Assembly: GCA_963920765.1 (NCBI GenBank)
Contig: OY987246.1
Location: 9,178,501 to 9,242,500 of the forward strand
Reading direction: 5' to 3'
Source of the DNA: Ulota crispa
Taxonomy: Eukaryota; Streptophyta; Bryopsida; Orthotrichales; Orthotrichaceae
DNA: 64,000 nucleotides
Of the stretch, positions 22,699 to 35,900 are shown piece by piece. Below the pieces are notes generated by a model. That model searched no databases and was not told the origin of the DNA. It worked only from the letters and a program-made list of their open reading frames with translations. Within the stretch, counting starts at the first letter, position 1. Every line of letters begins with the position of its first letter. The translations under genes were made by a program, and so were the position numbers.

Positions 22699-24526
22699 AA
22701 CTGCAATTTTTTTTTTCCATTTGACCAAAATTTGCAAATGATAGGGTGTAATAGCTATGAAGACTTCAGTTACACATACAATTTATTCCCCCAATGCCTT
22801 AGCTATAGCAATTTCAATTATAAAATACCAAAAACAACTAAACTTTGTCAGTTAACCCCTTAAGTTTGAAGCTAAGTTTTTCATCAAATCTGCTCCAAAA
22901 TTGCTATTTATAGTGCAAGTACCAAATTTTAGAAGAAAAAAACATTTTTTGACACACGTAGCCATAAGTTCTTGTACTAAACTGGTATTAAAAGATGTGA
23001 AAAACATTCAGAATTTTTCACCATGTAGATTGTAAGATATTTTGAGTTTTAATTGACAAAATATGTGGGCAATTGCACTTCACAAGGTCATATTTGTACA
23101 ATTTTTTTTTTCAAAAAACGGTTGTAATTATTTGGATTTTTTCTTCAAAGAAATTTGGGTACATACTTTAAAAATTTCAAATCATTTGGAATTGTACAAG
23201 CACATTGACAAAAACATAGTAAGTAAAAAGAAGTAGAAAATGATTCAAACCACTAAATTGTTAAGAAATTAATTATGAATTTAACGAATTCCAATCCAAT
23301 GGTTGTAATGATGTAATAAAAAATCCACATGTTGAGTTTTATTTTATTTCCAAAATATTAAAAATTGAGTAAAATAAAGAACTTCAAAGTTCATTTCATA
23401 GTAGAGAATCCATAATTGCTTGCAAAGAAAATCTCCTCATAACTTTCATCTCATTGATCAAAATTGAATGATTCAAAGCTTCCCATGTATATATAAATCT
23501 AAAGAACCAATTTCAAAAAAATCAAAACTAAAATAAAAAATGTAAAGAAATTTTATATTTGCAAGACGAGCAAAGAAAACTACATATCATTCAATAACTT
23601 TTGAACCATGTAGTCAAAAGCTATGAAAATAGTTGGGCCTTAGAGCTACGCCTTGGACACCATGTGTGAAAACTTCAGAGAAAAAAAATGAAAAAGCCAA
23701 TAGTAGTGAGGTGCCCAAATTGCCATGTTGCCAAAAAATGATGTTCATGGCTTTTGGAATTAAGCTATCACTTATGAATGACCACAAAGGCCAAGGAAAG
23801 GAGAGGAAGCCCAAAGATGAAAATGACAAAATATGATCATTTATGACAATGATAACTTGTAATGAAGTGATAATAGGACAATTTCAGATTTGAACTTAAC
23901 CTTGATCTTACCTCAATGAAACCCTAATAATTAACTTATACTTCACTCATATAGGAATTTGAAACTTGATATAAAACCTTGACTTGATTCTCTTTCAAGT
24001 GATACCATAATCATGACATTTGGTGTATTATAGTTTTTATAATTAATATTTGAATTAATATCCAATGACAATGATAATAGGGTAAACTGCCTGTAAGGTA
24101 GATGCACCTTAATTGGATAGGATTTGTTTATGGACCCTTAGAAATCATGCTTAACCAAGCACAGCAGATACCCAAATCAAACATGGAGGTTAACTTAACT
24201 TGTCAGCATAATTGAGTATAGGAACACAAAATATGTAGGTGGCAATTTGGGATTGCATGTTATAGGTGATGCTACATGGTCTTTTTGTTGTCGTTTTTTC
24301 ATTTTAATATGACCATTTCAACAAGGGTCTAGTGTCCACAATAGGTTGGTCTAGGGAGTTACCTTCAACAATTCATAGTTTATTCATACAATCTCAAAAA
24401 TTTCCAAAAATGATTTTTTAGCAATGTTTGCAAGTTTCCTAACCCTCCTACAATCTCAAAATCTTGATACACACTCCCAGTGTTTTGATTTAACAAAAGT
24501 GTCACATTTAGGTACTTCTACCTTAA
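22699..24526. other. AT-rich stretch with a partial family A copy
   Basis: The part at about 23200-23530 resembles the interior of the family A elements ('aagtaaaaagaagtagaaaatg', 'gagaatccataattgc', 'tcaaagcttccc'). This is probably a truncated insertion. No gene. Confidence 0.4.
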
Positions 24527-25264
24527 CCCCTAAAGGACCAAAGAGCCCAATATGGTCAAAGGGGGTGCTTGGAGGTGTGAAAGTATACAAAAGAGGCATT
24601 TTTAGCTCAAATTTTGATCTGCCACTCAAGTCCAAATGGAGTTGTTAGTTTAAGAAAAAGCGCCTCCTTTGCTCTAGATTCTACATGGAATATGGAAATT
24701 TCTATTTTTTCAACAATTAGGAGAAGAATGTCTTTGGCCAAACAAAGGGAGCGGCTTAGAGAGTGGATGGGACAGGTGCTCTCATGTCTTATATTGTACA
24801 AAGGAGAAGTTTGGTGATGTGTCACTTTTATTTTCTTGATTTGGGCAAGGGTTTTATAGCTCTAAAGTAATGAGTAGTGGAATCTAGCTACTTTGAGTGA
24901 CCATATCTTTTGGAATTTTTATCCATTTGTGGAGTTTTTTTTTCCATTAAGTATAGTAAGACACAATCTCATGAGATCAACCATTAGGTAAATCTTTTTT
25001 TTGAGAAAATATTACATGAAAGTCCAAAATCCATATTTTGAACTGTTGCCCAAATTGGAAAACATGAGATTCTCAACGATGGGGATTTTGCAAATTTACT
25101 TGGATTTGAAATCAAATTGGTTTAAAACATTTGATTTATAGTTGGGTATAGAATGACCGGTTTGAATTATGTGATTGCTTGTTCAACTTTCCAAAAAACT
25201 AGGAAATGTGTTAAAGGTTTCATGTTGGAGGCATGCTGAATTTTCTTAGCAAGACGCTTAAGGG
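24527..25264. mobile_element. Possible TTAA-type element
   Basis: Left terminus CCCCTAAAGGACCAAAGAG follows TTAA (24523-24526). The right side ends CGCTTAAGGG before TTAA (25265-25268). The interior does not resemble the other families, so pairing of these two ends is uncertain. Confidence 0.35.
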
Positions 25265-25409
25265 TTAAGTTACTGCAATTCAAAGCCATGATTGCTTGCA
25301 CTCTCTTTGGTTCAGAGGCATGCCCATATAAGAAATTATTTAAAAACAAAAACACGAGCAAATACGGACCTTGAGTAAATGTGAAGTAAAAAAAAGCCAA
25401 GAAAGTTAA

Positions 25410-26346
25410 TCCCTAAAGGCCCAAGCAATTTTCTCCACTGAAAAGTCATTGTTAATTGCCACTTTGGGGGGAATGAGTAGAAAAGTAGGAAATAAATTTT
25501 GTTTTGCAAATCCAACCATATGATCTTGCCTTAGACTAGAAGAGGTACTTGTGAGAAAAAATCAGGTCAATCTAGATGGAGAGGAGGGAGATATTTACAT
25601 CTAAAGTGAAAAAAATAGGTTTTTTTTTGTACTGTCCAAAAAATTTCAGAAGCCTTTGTCCATACTTACATGAAAAAAATTACTCTACACAAAGTTGAGG
25701 TTTATTTTTCCCATGTAGCAAACCAAGTTAGGTATGTGTGGGAGAATTTTCAAATCAATTGGAACTATACAACACATGGGGGAATATAGTAAGTAAAAAG
25801 AAGTAGAGAATGGGTAAAATCACTAAATTGTTAAGAATTAAATTATTAAAATGAAAAAAAAGAAAATCCCAATGGTTATAATGTTGTGATAAACAATCTA
25901 CTTCCTTAGGTTTAGTTTTTTTTCCAAAATATTAAAAATTGTGGAAAATAAAGGACTTCAAAGTTTATTTTAGAGTAGAGAATCCATAACTGCCCACAAA
26001 CTAAAACATCTCATAACTTTCATCTCATTGATTGAAGTTGAATGATTCAAAGCTTCCCACATATAAACAAATTTAAAGAACCAATTTCAGATTTCTATTT
26101 TTAGAAAATACAAAATTTTAAGAAGTTTTTGGGATGCCCAGATTGCCCTCCCTCCCTCGGGCAGTAGAAATTCTTGCATAACTTCTTTGTCAAATGTCAA
26201 AATGACAAAGATATTAAATTCCCGGATAGATCTTGGAATTCCACACCTTCAGTAAAAATTCCAAAAAATCACAAAAACTAAATTAGCTATAGGTACATGC
26301 CCGAAATCTCAACTGTCCCCCGCGGGGACAGCTGGGCCTTCAGGGG
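25410..26346. mobile_element. TTAA-type element, family A, full-length copy
   Basis: Flanked by TTAA (25406-25409 and 26347-26350). Begins TCCCTAAAGGCCCAAGC and ends GGGCCTTCAGGGG. The 937 bp length equals that of the 21753 copy. Subterminal GGGGACA motifs, partly palindromic, are present at the right end. Confidence 0.75.
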
Positions 26347-26938
26347 TTAATGAAGTAATTATAAGATTAGAGAGACCAAACTTACTATAGTAGTACAAGT
26401 CCAATAGATTCGAAAGAAAGAAGGGGCCTGGCCGACATTTTTATACAGTAATCACTTGTCCCGATCTGCAAGATGCACTGGTCCTTCCGCTGCTGCTTCG
26501 GGGGCACAATGAAAGCTTCACCTTCCGGAAGTCAAGGTGGTGGTAGTTGGGGATGGCGATGTAGACGTCTGGATATGGATTTTCTTCTGCCTGCGAGGGT
26601 GCACGTCTTGCCGAATTCCCGACGATTTCTGCATTGAGGGTGATTCTGCTTTGGATTCTGCAATGAAATTGCCGATGGCAAATTTGAGCGGGGTTCTGTC
26701 GGTGCGGTCAAATTCGCGCAGGCGTTGTAGGGTTTCGCGACTTGTCCGTAAAGCTTTGAGAGACGGGAGGAATTTCGGATGATAAGAATTCTCTTGCTGT
26801 TGGGGACCAGAATTTTGAAGAAGCAGAGCATTTGTTGATCTCTACTCGAGGCCGTGGTCTTGGGATGAGATTCGACCAGGGCGTCGGGGTGTCGGGCTAC
26901 CGACAGTTTCTGAAAGGTTCCAAAATTGGGGGTTGGCG

Positions 26939-29900
26939 ATGGCGATGGACTACCTGAGCGTGGACTACTTCGATTAGGCGGTATTGTCCATAGCGATCGT
27001 GCAAGACTTGGCATCCCGCTCCGAAGTGCCACTGCATCCGTCCCAGTGCCAGTACCTCGCATCCCAGCTCCGAGTGACCCGGAGCTCCCTGCAGGCGAAG
27101 GCGCTGGAACTCCAGGACGTTCGCAGCGGCGGCATCCGCCGGACGGCCCTACGGCAGCTGCATTTTGCGCTGAAGCGCGCAGAGATGCTGTTGCGGCACT
27201 GCTGCTGCAAGGTGGAGCCCTCATGGCTGGAGTCCGCCGTGACGCTGGCCCAGATCAGAGAGGACATCGTGGACATACTTCTTGACGTTTGCTGGTGGAT
27301 GTCCATGGTGGATATTGCCATCACCATCGAGAGGCGGGGGGGATCACAAGAACTTTGGTAGCTGAAACGCGCGGAGAATGATCTCGAGGACCTGATGCGC
27401 CAGTTGCAATCGCGCGATAGTGACCTCGATAAGGCCGTGGCCAAGGATAACGAGGAGCTCCTCAAGCGCGTGCAGGAGCTTCAGGAATTGCATGCCACCA
27501 AAGGCGACTTGGAATATCTCCTGGCGACCCATGTGCGGACGCGGCTGGAGAAGACCGACCTGAGCCCATCTACAGCGGATGAGCTCAACAAGCATATTAG
27601 CGGGCCAATCATTGGCTCTGGCAGCTTCGGAGCCGTGCAGGAGGTGGAATGGTTGAAACGCAAGTGCGCTTTGAAAGTGCTCAATTACAAGTGCACAAAG
27701 GAGGCCAGCGCCTTACGCTCCTTCCAGCATCCGCACATTGTGCAGTTCCTCAGGTATTGGGAAGTTCCATTCGATGCACTGCCGGGTGAATCACCATCCG
27801 TCAGCAGTGCGATGGGTATGCCCTTACCAAATGGCGATCCATCCCATACGTCATCGTCGGATGCCAGCTTGGGGAAATCGTACATTCTGATGGAGCTTCT
27901 GCCGACAGACCTCGCGAATCACTTAGCAACCGCCGTAAGGAAAGCTGCGTCGAGAGCGCGAGCGGGTTCGAGGACCTTGGGCGAGTCTCCTTCGATATCT
28001 GATGCGATGCCCATGTCGCTGGGCAGCGCGATTGACGTGATGCTGCAAGTGGCGAAGGCGATGTGTCATTTGAACAAAAGCAACGTCGCGCACCGGGATT
28101 TGAAGCCGAAGAACGTGTTGGTGAGGACCGTGACCGGCGAGGAGGTCCCCGAGCTAGCGGCCTGCGGGTACGTGCGTGTGAAGCTCGCTGACTTTGGGCT
28201 GGCAAAAAACGCGGCCTTGAGCACCGCGTTCAAGTCGCTGACGAAAAATAAGGGGACGACGATGTACGGGGCGCCGGAGATCTTCACAAAGGAGAGTGCG
28301 CCCCCCAAGGAGCCCAAATTTCCTCGCTTAGCGGATGTGTGGAGCTTCGGGATTATGTTCAGCGAGGTGCTCACTGGGAAACCTCCGTACGTGCCGAATG
28401 AGAAGAAACCTCCGTTTGTGCCGAATGAGAAGAAACCTCCGCTCGTGCCGAATGAGAAGGATGTTGGCCTGAGCGATGTGCAAACCAGGTTCCGACAAGG
28501 CTGGCGGCCGGAGCTGCCAGCGGCGTGTCCTGAGTACCTCAAGTTCTGCATCATGCGGTGCTGGCAGCTCCATCCGCAAGACCGCCCCAACTTCACTGAT
28601 GTGCTGAGGCTGCTGCGGTTGGCGCAGGCCCGGAGCCTCGGCATCATTCGAGAGGATCACGACCTCTTCACTTACAGCACAAGAGATGGCGTTCCGAAAA
28701 GTTTGCATGAACCGCCCCCCGGCGCCATCGATCCAAAACCCCCTACCTCCTGGTGGCTCGTTCTCGCCAGGCGGTTCGCTCAGCTATTTTCCGACAGTAA
28801 GTAACTGACCCCACGATATTCTCTTGGCTCTAGCGTAACTCTCGTGGGGGGAGCGACGTCATCGAAGTCATCATTGAGATGCTGTTTCTTTACCTCAGAA
28901 GAAAATACATGTGCAGAGTTTTGGCCCTGGTTCTAGATTTTAAATCGGTTCCTTCGAAGCTGACCGTGCAAATAGTCTTGCACTTGTCGAGATTAGGAGT
29001 CTCTGGTAGCCACTAGCCAGGTATTTCCGTGTCACGATGACGTGTTTTTGTACTGGATGTGTTCAGGACGGGTCGACCCGATCAGAAGGCCGTCGTCCAG
29101 AGCAGGTCAGTGGCAGCGTTTGGCGATCTGAATCAGCGTTGTTGAGTGTTCGGGAATACCGGTTCTGAATGTGAGGATGGTGCAATGCTGCAGATGCGTC
29201 AGTGAAGCGACCCCAGGACCAGCCGCTCGGGTACATCGTGAACTGCGTGTGGCCGAAGGACGCGAGCTTGGAGAGCAGCAAGGCGGACGTGATCTTCTTC
29301 GAAGGCAACGTCGGCCGACGGGTGTTCCTGTCGTGCAAGGATACGTGGGTGCAGCGAGGCAAGCGTGAGATGCGTGACGTGTTGTGGCCGCGCGACTGGT
29401 TGCCCAAGGACTTCAACGACGACCTGCGCGTCTTGCTGCTGGAGTACAGCATCTCGGACGCCGCCGTGATAGGCGTGGTGGACCAGCTGCAGCAAATGCT
29501 CGTGTTCAGGTAAAACCAACCCCGAGTATGGAAGGAGTCGTGATGAGAAAACGGCTATGTCGATTGCTTGTGTTGGGAAGCGTATAATTGAATGGGAGCC
29601 ATGCAAGTTTTATACCAACAGATTCAGTGAACAGCACGAAACATGGGAATAGTGGAAGAGGTAGAGGGCCTCCATTGAGCTGCGTGTGCAGACGCTGAGG
29701 TTCCGAGAGTCTTTGACGGGTGTTGGCGTGCCTGCTTGCTTGGTGCAGTAAACGATGGAATCGAGGGCACACGTGGAACCGTCCCATTGTCTTGGTCGGC
29801 CATAGCTTAGGGTGCGTGGTGATCGAGCAGCTGGTGGTGGCGCTGCAGCAAAGAGCGAGCTTGAAGGACGATTCCGAAGCCAGCCGCGGCGCTGAGGCTT

Positions 29901-30490
29901 TCCTGGCAAACCTGGCGGGATGCTTCTTCTACGCACCCCCTTTCACGGGACTGGAACCCGACGAGTCGCTGCTGAAGCACGTCTTCGGAGGGTTGACGTA
30001 CAAGGACGATCTGTTCGACGATCTGAGTTTGGATTCCCCGGTACCGCAACAGCTTTTTCAGAACTTCATGCTAGCAAGACGCGATCGCGTGAAGTTGATG
30101 GCGTTGGTGGAGGGTTTTCACACCCAAGGGGTAAGTGGAGCCAGTGACATTTTCTAGTAACCATTGGTGGGTTTTCGTAGACACAGTTTTGGACAGGGAA
30201 TTTTGGACTTGAAGCTGTTTGGAGTGGACGTTGTTAGGGTTGTGGGCTGATGCGGTTGGATGGGTGCGCATGTGCAGAAAACCGTAGCGCCGGCGGCGTG
30301 GATGGAGGAGTTCAAAGCAAAGGGAGGCATTGTAAAGCGTTTGGGGGATTCGAACCACAGCAGGACGTGCAAGCCTACGGAAAAGGAGCACGCTGCGTAC
30401 CGGGACCTTTGCAATTTCATTGGAGAGATTTTGGAAAGGGAGGTGATGAGCAACAGGATTGCAAGAGCTTCAAAGCCATATGCAAGATAG
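26939..30490 (+). pseudogene. Kinase-hydrolase fusion, copy 2, with two 5' nonsense codons
   Basis: Exons corresponding to copy 1 are 26939-28796, 29194-29509, 29749-30130 and 30278-30490. Relative to copy 1 the frame is broken by TAG at 26975-26977 (a GAG in copy 1) and TAG at 27359-27361, both before or within the N-terminal helical region. From ATG 27395 the frame is open through the coiled stretch, a kinase with GSGSFG, HRDLKPKN and DFG, and, after splicing, the hydrolase: 770 aa without the first helical domain. The C-terminus is about 13 residues longer than in copy 1 because the copy 1 stop is not conserved. About 80% protein identity upstream of 28031, apparently 100% in the following 2.37 kb. 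It may be a dying gene, a truncated but active kinase-hydrolase, or a conversion donor. Expression data would decide. Confidence 0.7.
28031..30399 (+). repeat. Near-perfect identity tract with the first gene copy (copy 2 side)
   Basis: Counterpart of 16008-18376 at a constant offset of 12023 bp. Immediately upstream the two genes encode different residues (QDVAID against GSAID); immediately downstream 'taccgggacctttgc' replaces 'tatcaggacctttcc'. Confidence 0.85.
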
Positions 30491-33480
30491 GGCTTGCTCA
30501 ATTGTAACTCAAAGGAACATTCATGGTTTGGAAAATCATTAACGCGCCCAAATCTAGGTCAAAAAAAGCTTGTTGGGTTAGTCGGCACCAGATGCATTCT
30601 GTTGAAACTTGACACTTATCCTCCGTGATATGCTCTCTATTCTTGCTTGCACAAGAACAATAGTGGAGCATGTAAGATTTGGGCAAGCCCGCGATTGTGA
30701 ATGCGGATGCGCTCTAGGCACCTACTTTTGGTACCTACAGCTTGCGTGCAAGGGTGCGGATGCTCTTAGGATTTTTGGGTCTCTTGGCTTGAGAGAGAAT
30801 CCTGCTGAACTAAGCATCTCGTCGACCTGATCAACGGACTACGTAGTATTCGTAGTCTAGGATTTAGGATTTCGAAGTACCTTGGAGATATTTTGCGCGG
30901 AAAATGGGTAATGCAGCAAGCATCTTACCGACATGATCTAGGCACGAGGGTTCTGAGGTTTACTGGAGCAATTTCAAGCGAGAAAAAAAAGGCAATGCAG
31001 CATCTGGTGTACCTGATCAAAGTCGCAGTTCCTTTCAAGGCTTACATGAAGAGTAAGCTTAGAGAAGGTTGGTATTTTGTAGTAAGTGATGTTAACCCCT
31101 AAATGCTTGCTGCCTCAAATTTTGGTGTCTGCAATATTCTGAGGTTTGTAGTTTGTATTTTGGGTTTATAATTTGTGAAGTCTAATTTTAGGATTAGCAA
31201 TCTGATTTTGAAAATGATCAATTATGAGTTTTTTATTCAAGCTTTTGTGCAAGGGTCTTGACTTTCTCTAGTGTTGAGAGCTCTTGGAAATGAGCCTCAA
31301 ATACACTAGATCTTGGAGAAAAATTTAGTTCGTTTGAAAAAATTGTAGAAGAGATTTTGAGAACCTATAAAGTGATTGGGGTTATGTATGTTACTTCCTT
31401 TAACCTTATATTTTTTTGATGGTCATTTTTTTAGATCCAACATGTGAAAAAAGGATTCAAAGTCTTCAAGTCATTTTTGTAGTTTTAACACCCACATGAT
31501 CAAACATTATAATCTTTCAATCCATTAGTGATATTGTTGTGTTTTCTTTTCTAGTGTGACCTCTAACATATCTAGTTTCAATTTGTACAGTTACAATTCA
31601 AAAGAGCTTCACACAACTTATTAAAATTTTGCCTTTTTGTTCAATTTGAAGCAAATTCCTAACAGCCCAAAAAAGGCCTCAGGCATTTAGGGATTAATTT
31701 TGCTGCTAAAGGTGGCTTTTTTTTCTCTCATGAAATGTAAGATAGTGTATGTTTGAAGTTTATAAATATTGAAGGTTTATGTGTATTTGGATTTGCCGTG
31801 AATGTGTAAAAGAATGTCTCCATGGTGTTGCAGGTTTACCTTGACACAAGGTGCGTGATGGCAAAGCTACAGCTGAGGGCATAGTTTTTGTCTCCTTGAG
31901 CTATTAACCATATGTTGGAATTTGATTTGGAGAGGTGGGGAACATTGTTTGTGTGATTTTCTTGTGATATTCTAGTGCCCTCAGGGTGCACAACCAGAAG
32001 TGATGAAAATGTGTGGTACAATACATAATCTTGTGGGTTCTAGAGGTGTTAAAGTATAACCCATGAAAGCATAAATACATCTCACGATTGAGAGGGTTGA
32101 GAGCTCATTCATACAAAGGGGAAATAGTATCTTTCAAGGTGAGCATGGAGCAAAAAGACCCCACCTTCCTTGAGGGGTTTGAAGTTTTTTAGTTACTATC
32201 TTGAAAATTCTAAATAATTAAAAATTATAATTGCAAGGGAGCAAATTATGATCCTCAAGAGTATAAGATACAACTTTTATGCCTTGTCATATGGCCTAAA
32301 ATTGTATCCCTTGGTGCAAGCACTCAATGAGGGTTTGAAATCATTAGTTCACAAAATTCATATTTCCCCCCTTGGTGTGAATGCACCTAAGTGTCAAGGG
32401 CATCTCCATTTCCTTTCAAAGATTTGTTAGCCATTTTGTCACCTTGCAACCAAATGTTTGGGTAGATGAGTTGTATGCTATTGACACACTTATCAAATAC
32501 AAGGTCAAGCAATGAGGTTTTAGTATAGAACTTTATTGGCCTATTACAAATGCAATCAAATTCCATGTAGTCGAACTTGAGTTCTCTTTACAAAATCCGT
32601 AACTTCACCTTTATAGAGTTATTGGAGGTTACTATCTTTAGGATTTTAGATACAAAATGTCACTTTTCAAATTGTTGTGGGTTGAAAGTGTTACTATTCC
32701 AAGAATAATTTTGAGGTTCTTTTCATCTTTCTTTTGTATAAATTTGGATTTCCACACCTATTTGATTGCATTTCAAAATTTCAATTCCCCAAAAAGATTT
32801 GCAAAATAAACTAGTATGCAAATAAAACATCTTGGACAAATATGTCAATGTTGTTCTTCATGGAATTAACAAATTCTTTAACTAATAAATGTTGGGCTAA
32901 TTAGTGTAGTTGCCTCTCTACAATAGCTCTAAAGGCTCTATAGTGGTGTGGCAAGTGTCCGCCCATTATAATATTGTTTCCAGAAGTTGTAAAAGTCGAT
33001 GCTATTCTTATGAAAATTGCAAGGGCAACATGGAACGTAACACCAATTATCCAAAAGTATGTGTGCATTTAGTGAGGTTGTTTTTTGCCTTCCAAGATGA
33101 ACCATGTATCTATGATTATTTTTTTATTAAAATCAAATGAAAAACAATTTTCTCCATCCTATAAAGGATTTTTTTGTTATCAAGGGGACAAAAAATGTCC
33201 TCTTTGATGTTTAAGGGTTAAACACAAATATACCACAAAAGTGAAGGTCCTCCAATATGTCTCATTTGTAACATGGTCAAGAGTTAAATGTATAAATGAA
33301 TGGAGAGACTGGTGTAACCCTTAACCATGTCATAAATGAGTCATATTTATTGTATATTTGTAACTCAACACAAATGTGTGCTAAAATATTGTTTTTATTT
33401 TATTTCATATTTCAAATTTTATAGGTTGGGCTATAGGGGTGTTGTAGCAACTAGAGGGTGTTCCCTAGTCATTCACACAA
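30491..33480. other. 3' flank of copy 2 and intergenic DNA
   Basis: No gene. 30820-32900 aligns in parts with 18540-21430. The stretch at about 30490-30775 is absent from copy 1 and ends 'gcggatgctctta', resembling GAGCATC-type termini. Beyond 32900 the DNA is AT-rich and featureless. Confidence 0.4.
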
Positions 33481-34092
33481 TTAAACCTTTTAAGGACCAC
33501 GCGACCATATTTTGGTTGCGAGGAGTGGTTTTTGGCCTATAGATTGAAATTGCTTAACAATTTGGAATTTGGCCTTGAAGAATGCATGTGATTACAAGAA
33601 TTTTGCGTCCATCTAAAAAGTATATAATGGAATTGGGTATGTGAGTTGACAAATAATGGTGTTTATACAACATGGCTTCAAAATACGTATCCATTTTTTT
33701 TTTTTGTCAAAGATGGATCAAAGCAACAACACAATACATCAAATATCCAAGAAGAATGTCAAATTTCAATTGCACAATCCAAAAATATCTCAAATTACTT
33801 AAGAAATACACATGTATTATTTTCTTCTACGGCAGTAATATAATTGTAGTATTTGAAGATCTATTGAAATAGTTTTCTCATTTTATCTTTAAAATTCATC
33901 ATCATACATTTAAGGCTAATTCTTGATTGTTTTCAACAATTGAATTTCCCATAACAATTATCAAATTTTTTGTAGAACAGTTTTAGGGTAGCAAAGAAGT
34001 GGGATTTTTTACCCTTTTTGCCCACTTGGCTACACCTTGTGATTGCTTCTTTTATCTATTTTGTGTGAAACTAATCTTATTGGAAAGGTGAG

Positions 34093-34529
34093 TGTCACAA
34101 ACATACAATAGAAGCTTGTAGAACTCTCTAGAAGCTTGTAGAACTCTCTGGAAGCTTGTAGAAGCTTATAGAACCTTTTAGAAGAATATAGAAGTTACTT
34201 TGGAAACAACTCATAAATAGGTGGAAGCTTTTCAAGAAGCTTCCTAGATAGAAATAGCTTGCACAAGAAGTTAGAGTATTCCGGAAACCTTTAGTAGAAA
34301 TTGCTAGAAGGTTTCATACTTAGAAGTATATATAGAGGTCAAGACTGAGGAATTCTTTAGTCTCAACAATTTAACTTTTGGAGCTTATAGCTTATCTCTT
34401 TGGCGTTACTCTTGTACTCTCTTGACTTGTCAATTCTAGTCTTATTTCTCATATATCTTGTCATACACTCTACCTCATATTTCTTTGGAAACAAATCTTT
34501 TATGTTTTACATTTAGTACTTCCGTAATA
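34093..34529 (+). repeat. 5' LTR
   Basis: 437 bp, TG...TA. It opens with several copies of an AGAAGCTTGTAGAACTCTCT-like unit. A TATATATAG box lies at 34327-34335. The 3' LTR is 467 bp; the difference lies mainly in the number of AGAAGCTTGTAG units. Confidence 0.85.
34231..34243. promoter_or_regulatory. Heat-shock-element-like motif in the LTR
   Basis: TTCAAGAAGCTTC is a perfect three-block heat shock element (TTCnnGAAnnTTC), about 85 bp upstream of the LTR TATA box. The equivalent place in the 3' LTR (40045-40064) reads GAAGCTTCTCAAGAAGCTTC, with two GAAnnTTC pairs. Heat-factor control is inferred from motif and position only. Confidence 0.5.
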
Positions 34530-34918
34530 GTTTGTTGAGACTATTTTTTGAACAATACCAGAGTTTGGTTTTTTTTTAAGAGTGTGGACTATCCCTCTTT
34601 TAAAAGGAACAAATGCTTTTTAGAAGTTGCGAATTACTCTCCTCTAATACGGTATTGTTCTTCGTTTGTTAAACTCAATCTTTCTTAAGAGAGCGGACTA
34701 CCCCTCAATTGAAAGATTTAAGTTTTTAGAGGTTGTGGACTACCCACGTCTAAATTGTCGTGCTTGTTGTGTGATTTTTTTACTACTATTGAATAAACGT
34801 TACAATGGGGAGCACTGACCAAGGGATGGAGAACGTTTATGGAGGAACGGAGAATAGATTTGTAACAATTGCAGACTTTTAAGAACTTTTGAATAATGTT
34901 TGTGTTTAAATCAATTGG

Positions 34919-35860
34919 TTGGAAAATCTTAGAATGGAAAAACAAATCAATATCTTGTCCAAAGACACCAACAATGAGCTGCTGCGCTTACAAAGAGAAA
35001 ACTTACAACTTATAAAAGCGAGTACTCGTAATCAAGCTTCACTAACACATCTTTTACCAACAAAAGAACCAAGAATAAGTTTGCCTGTTAAATTTGATGG
35101 AACAAGATCAAAATTTTGAGGTTTTGTACAACAAGTCAAGCTCATTTTATGGCTACATCATTCTTGTTACGTTAATGGCTATACTCAAGTGGAATTTATT
35201 GGTTCTCTTTTAATTAACAACACCTTTGTTTGATTTGCACCTCTCATGGAGAAAAATTTGTCACTATTAAACGATTTGGATGCATTTTTAGATGCATTCT
35301 TGGCAACATTTATAGATAATGACCAAGAGAGAGTGGTTGAAACCAAAATGCAAAGTATACAACAAGGTTCACAATCAGCTGCCATTTATGCTGCTGAATT
35401 TTAATAGCTTCTTTGTGATTTTAATTGGAATGATAAAGCACTTATGAATCGATTTTGATTTGGCCTAAAAGATGAGGTCAAAGACCTATTGCTTACCATG
35501 CCAAAAGTGTTATCTTTGGAGGAATTCATTACTCAAGCAATTGCTTGCGACAATTGTTTATTTAAAAGACGTCAAGAACAAAGGTTATGATACGGAAGAA
35601 CACATCATAATATGTCAACATCGTCTTCATGACTACAAAAAATCGCTCAACAGGACTTGGACCAATGCAATTTGATACAACACGCTTCAAACAATTAACT
35701 CAAGAAGAAAAAGATTGACAAAAACAAGAGAATTTGTGCCTATATTGCGGAAAACTAAGACACAAAGCAGAAGATTGCCGAAACAAATTAAACGGATTCA
35801 AGGCGCAAAGTACATCTACCAACATTGAAAAATCAGAAAACGAGAGCGCCCAGTTATAGT
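34919..35860 (+). pseudogene. Retrotransposon gag remnant with CCHC zinc knuckle
   Basis: An open frame begins at 34919, with repeated in-frame stops after 35119. A capsid-like region follows, and a zinc knuckle of CX2CX4HX4C form is encoded at 35737-35778. Frames change several times, so no intact gag protein exists. Gag normally packages the element RNA. Confidence 0.7.
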
Positions 35861-35900
35861 ATGAACCAAGTAACTGGACACCACCAATTACATATCTTCA

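Larger units (their letters stand above)
26450..32900 (+). repeat. Segmental duplication, copy 2
   Basis: Homologous to 14430-21430 in the same order and orientation. It differs by lacking the two MITEs found in copy 1 and by an extra segment of about 280 bp after the gene (about 30490-30775). Between the two copies lies about 5 kb of transposon-derived DNA. Outer limits are approximate. Confidence 0.75.
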
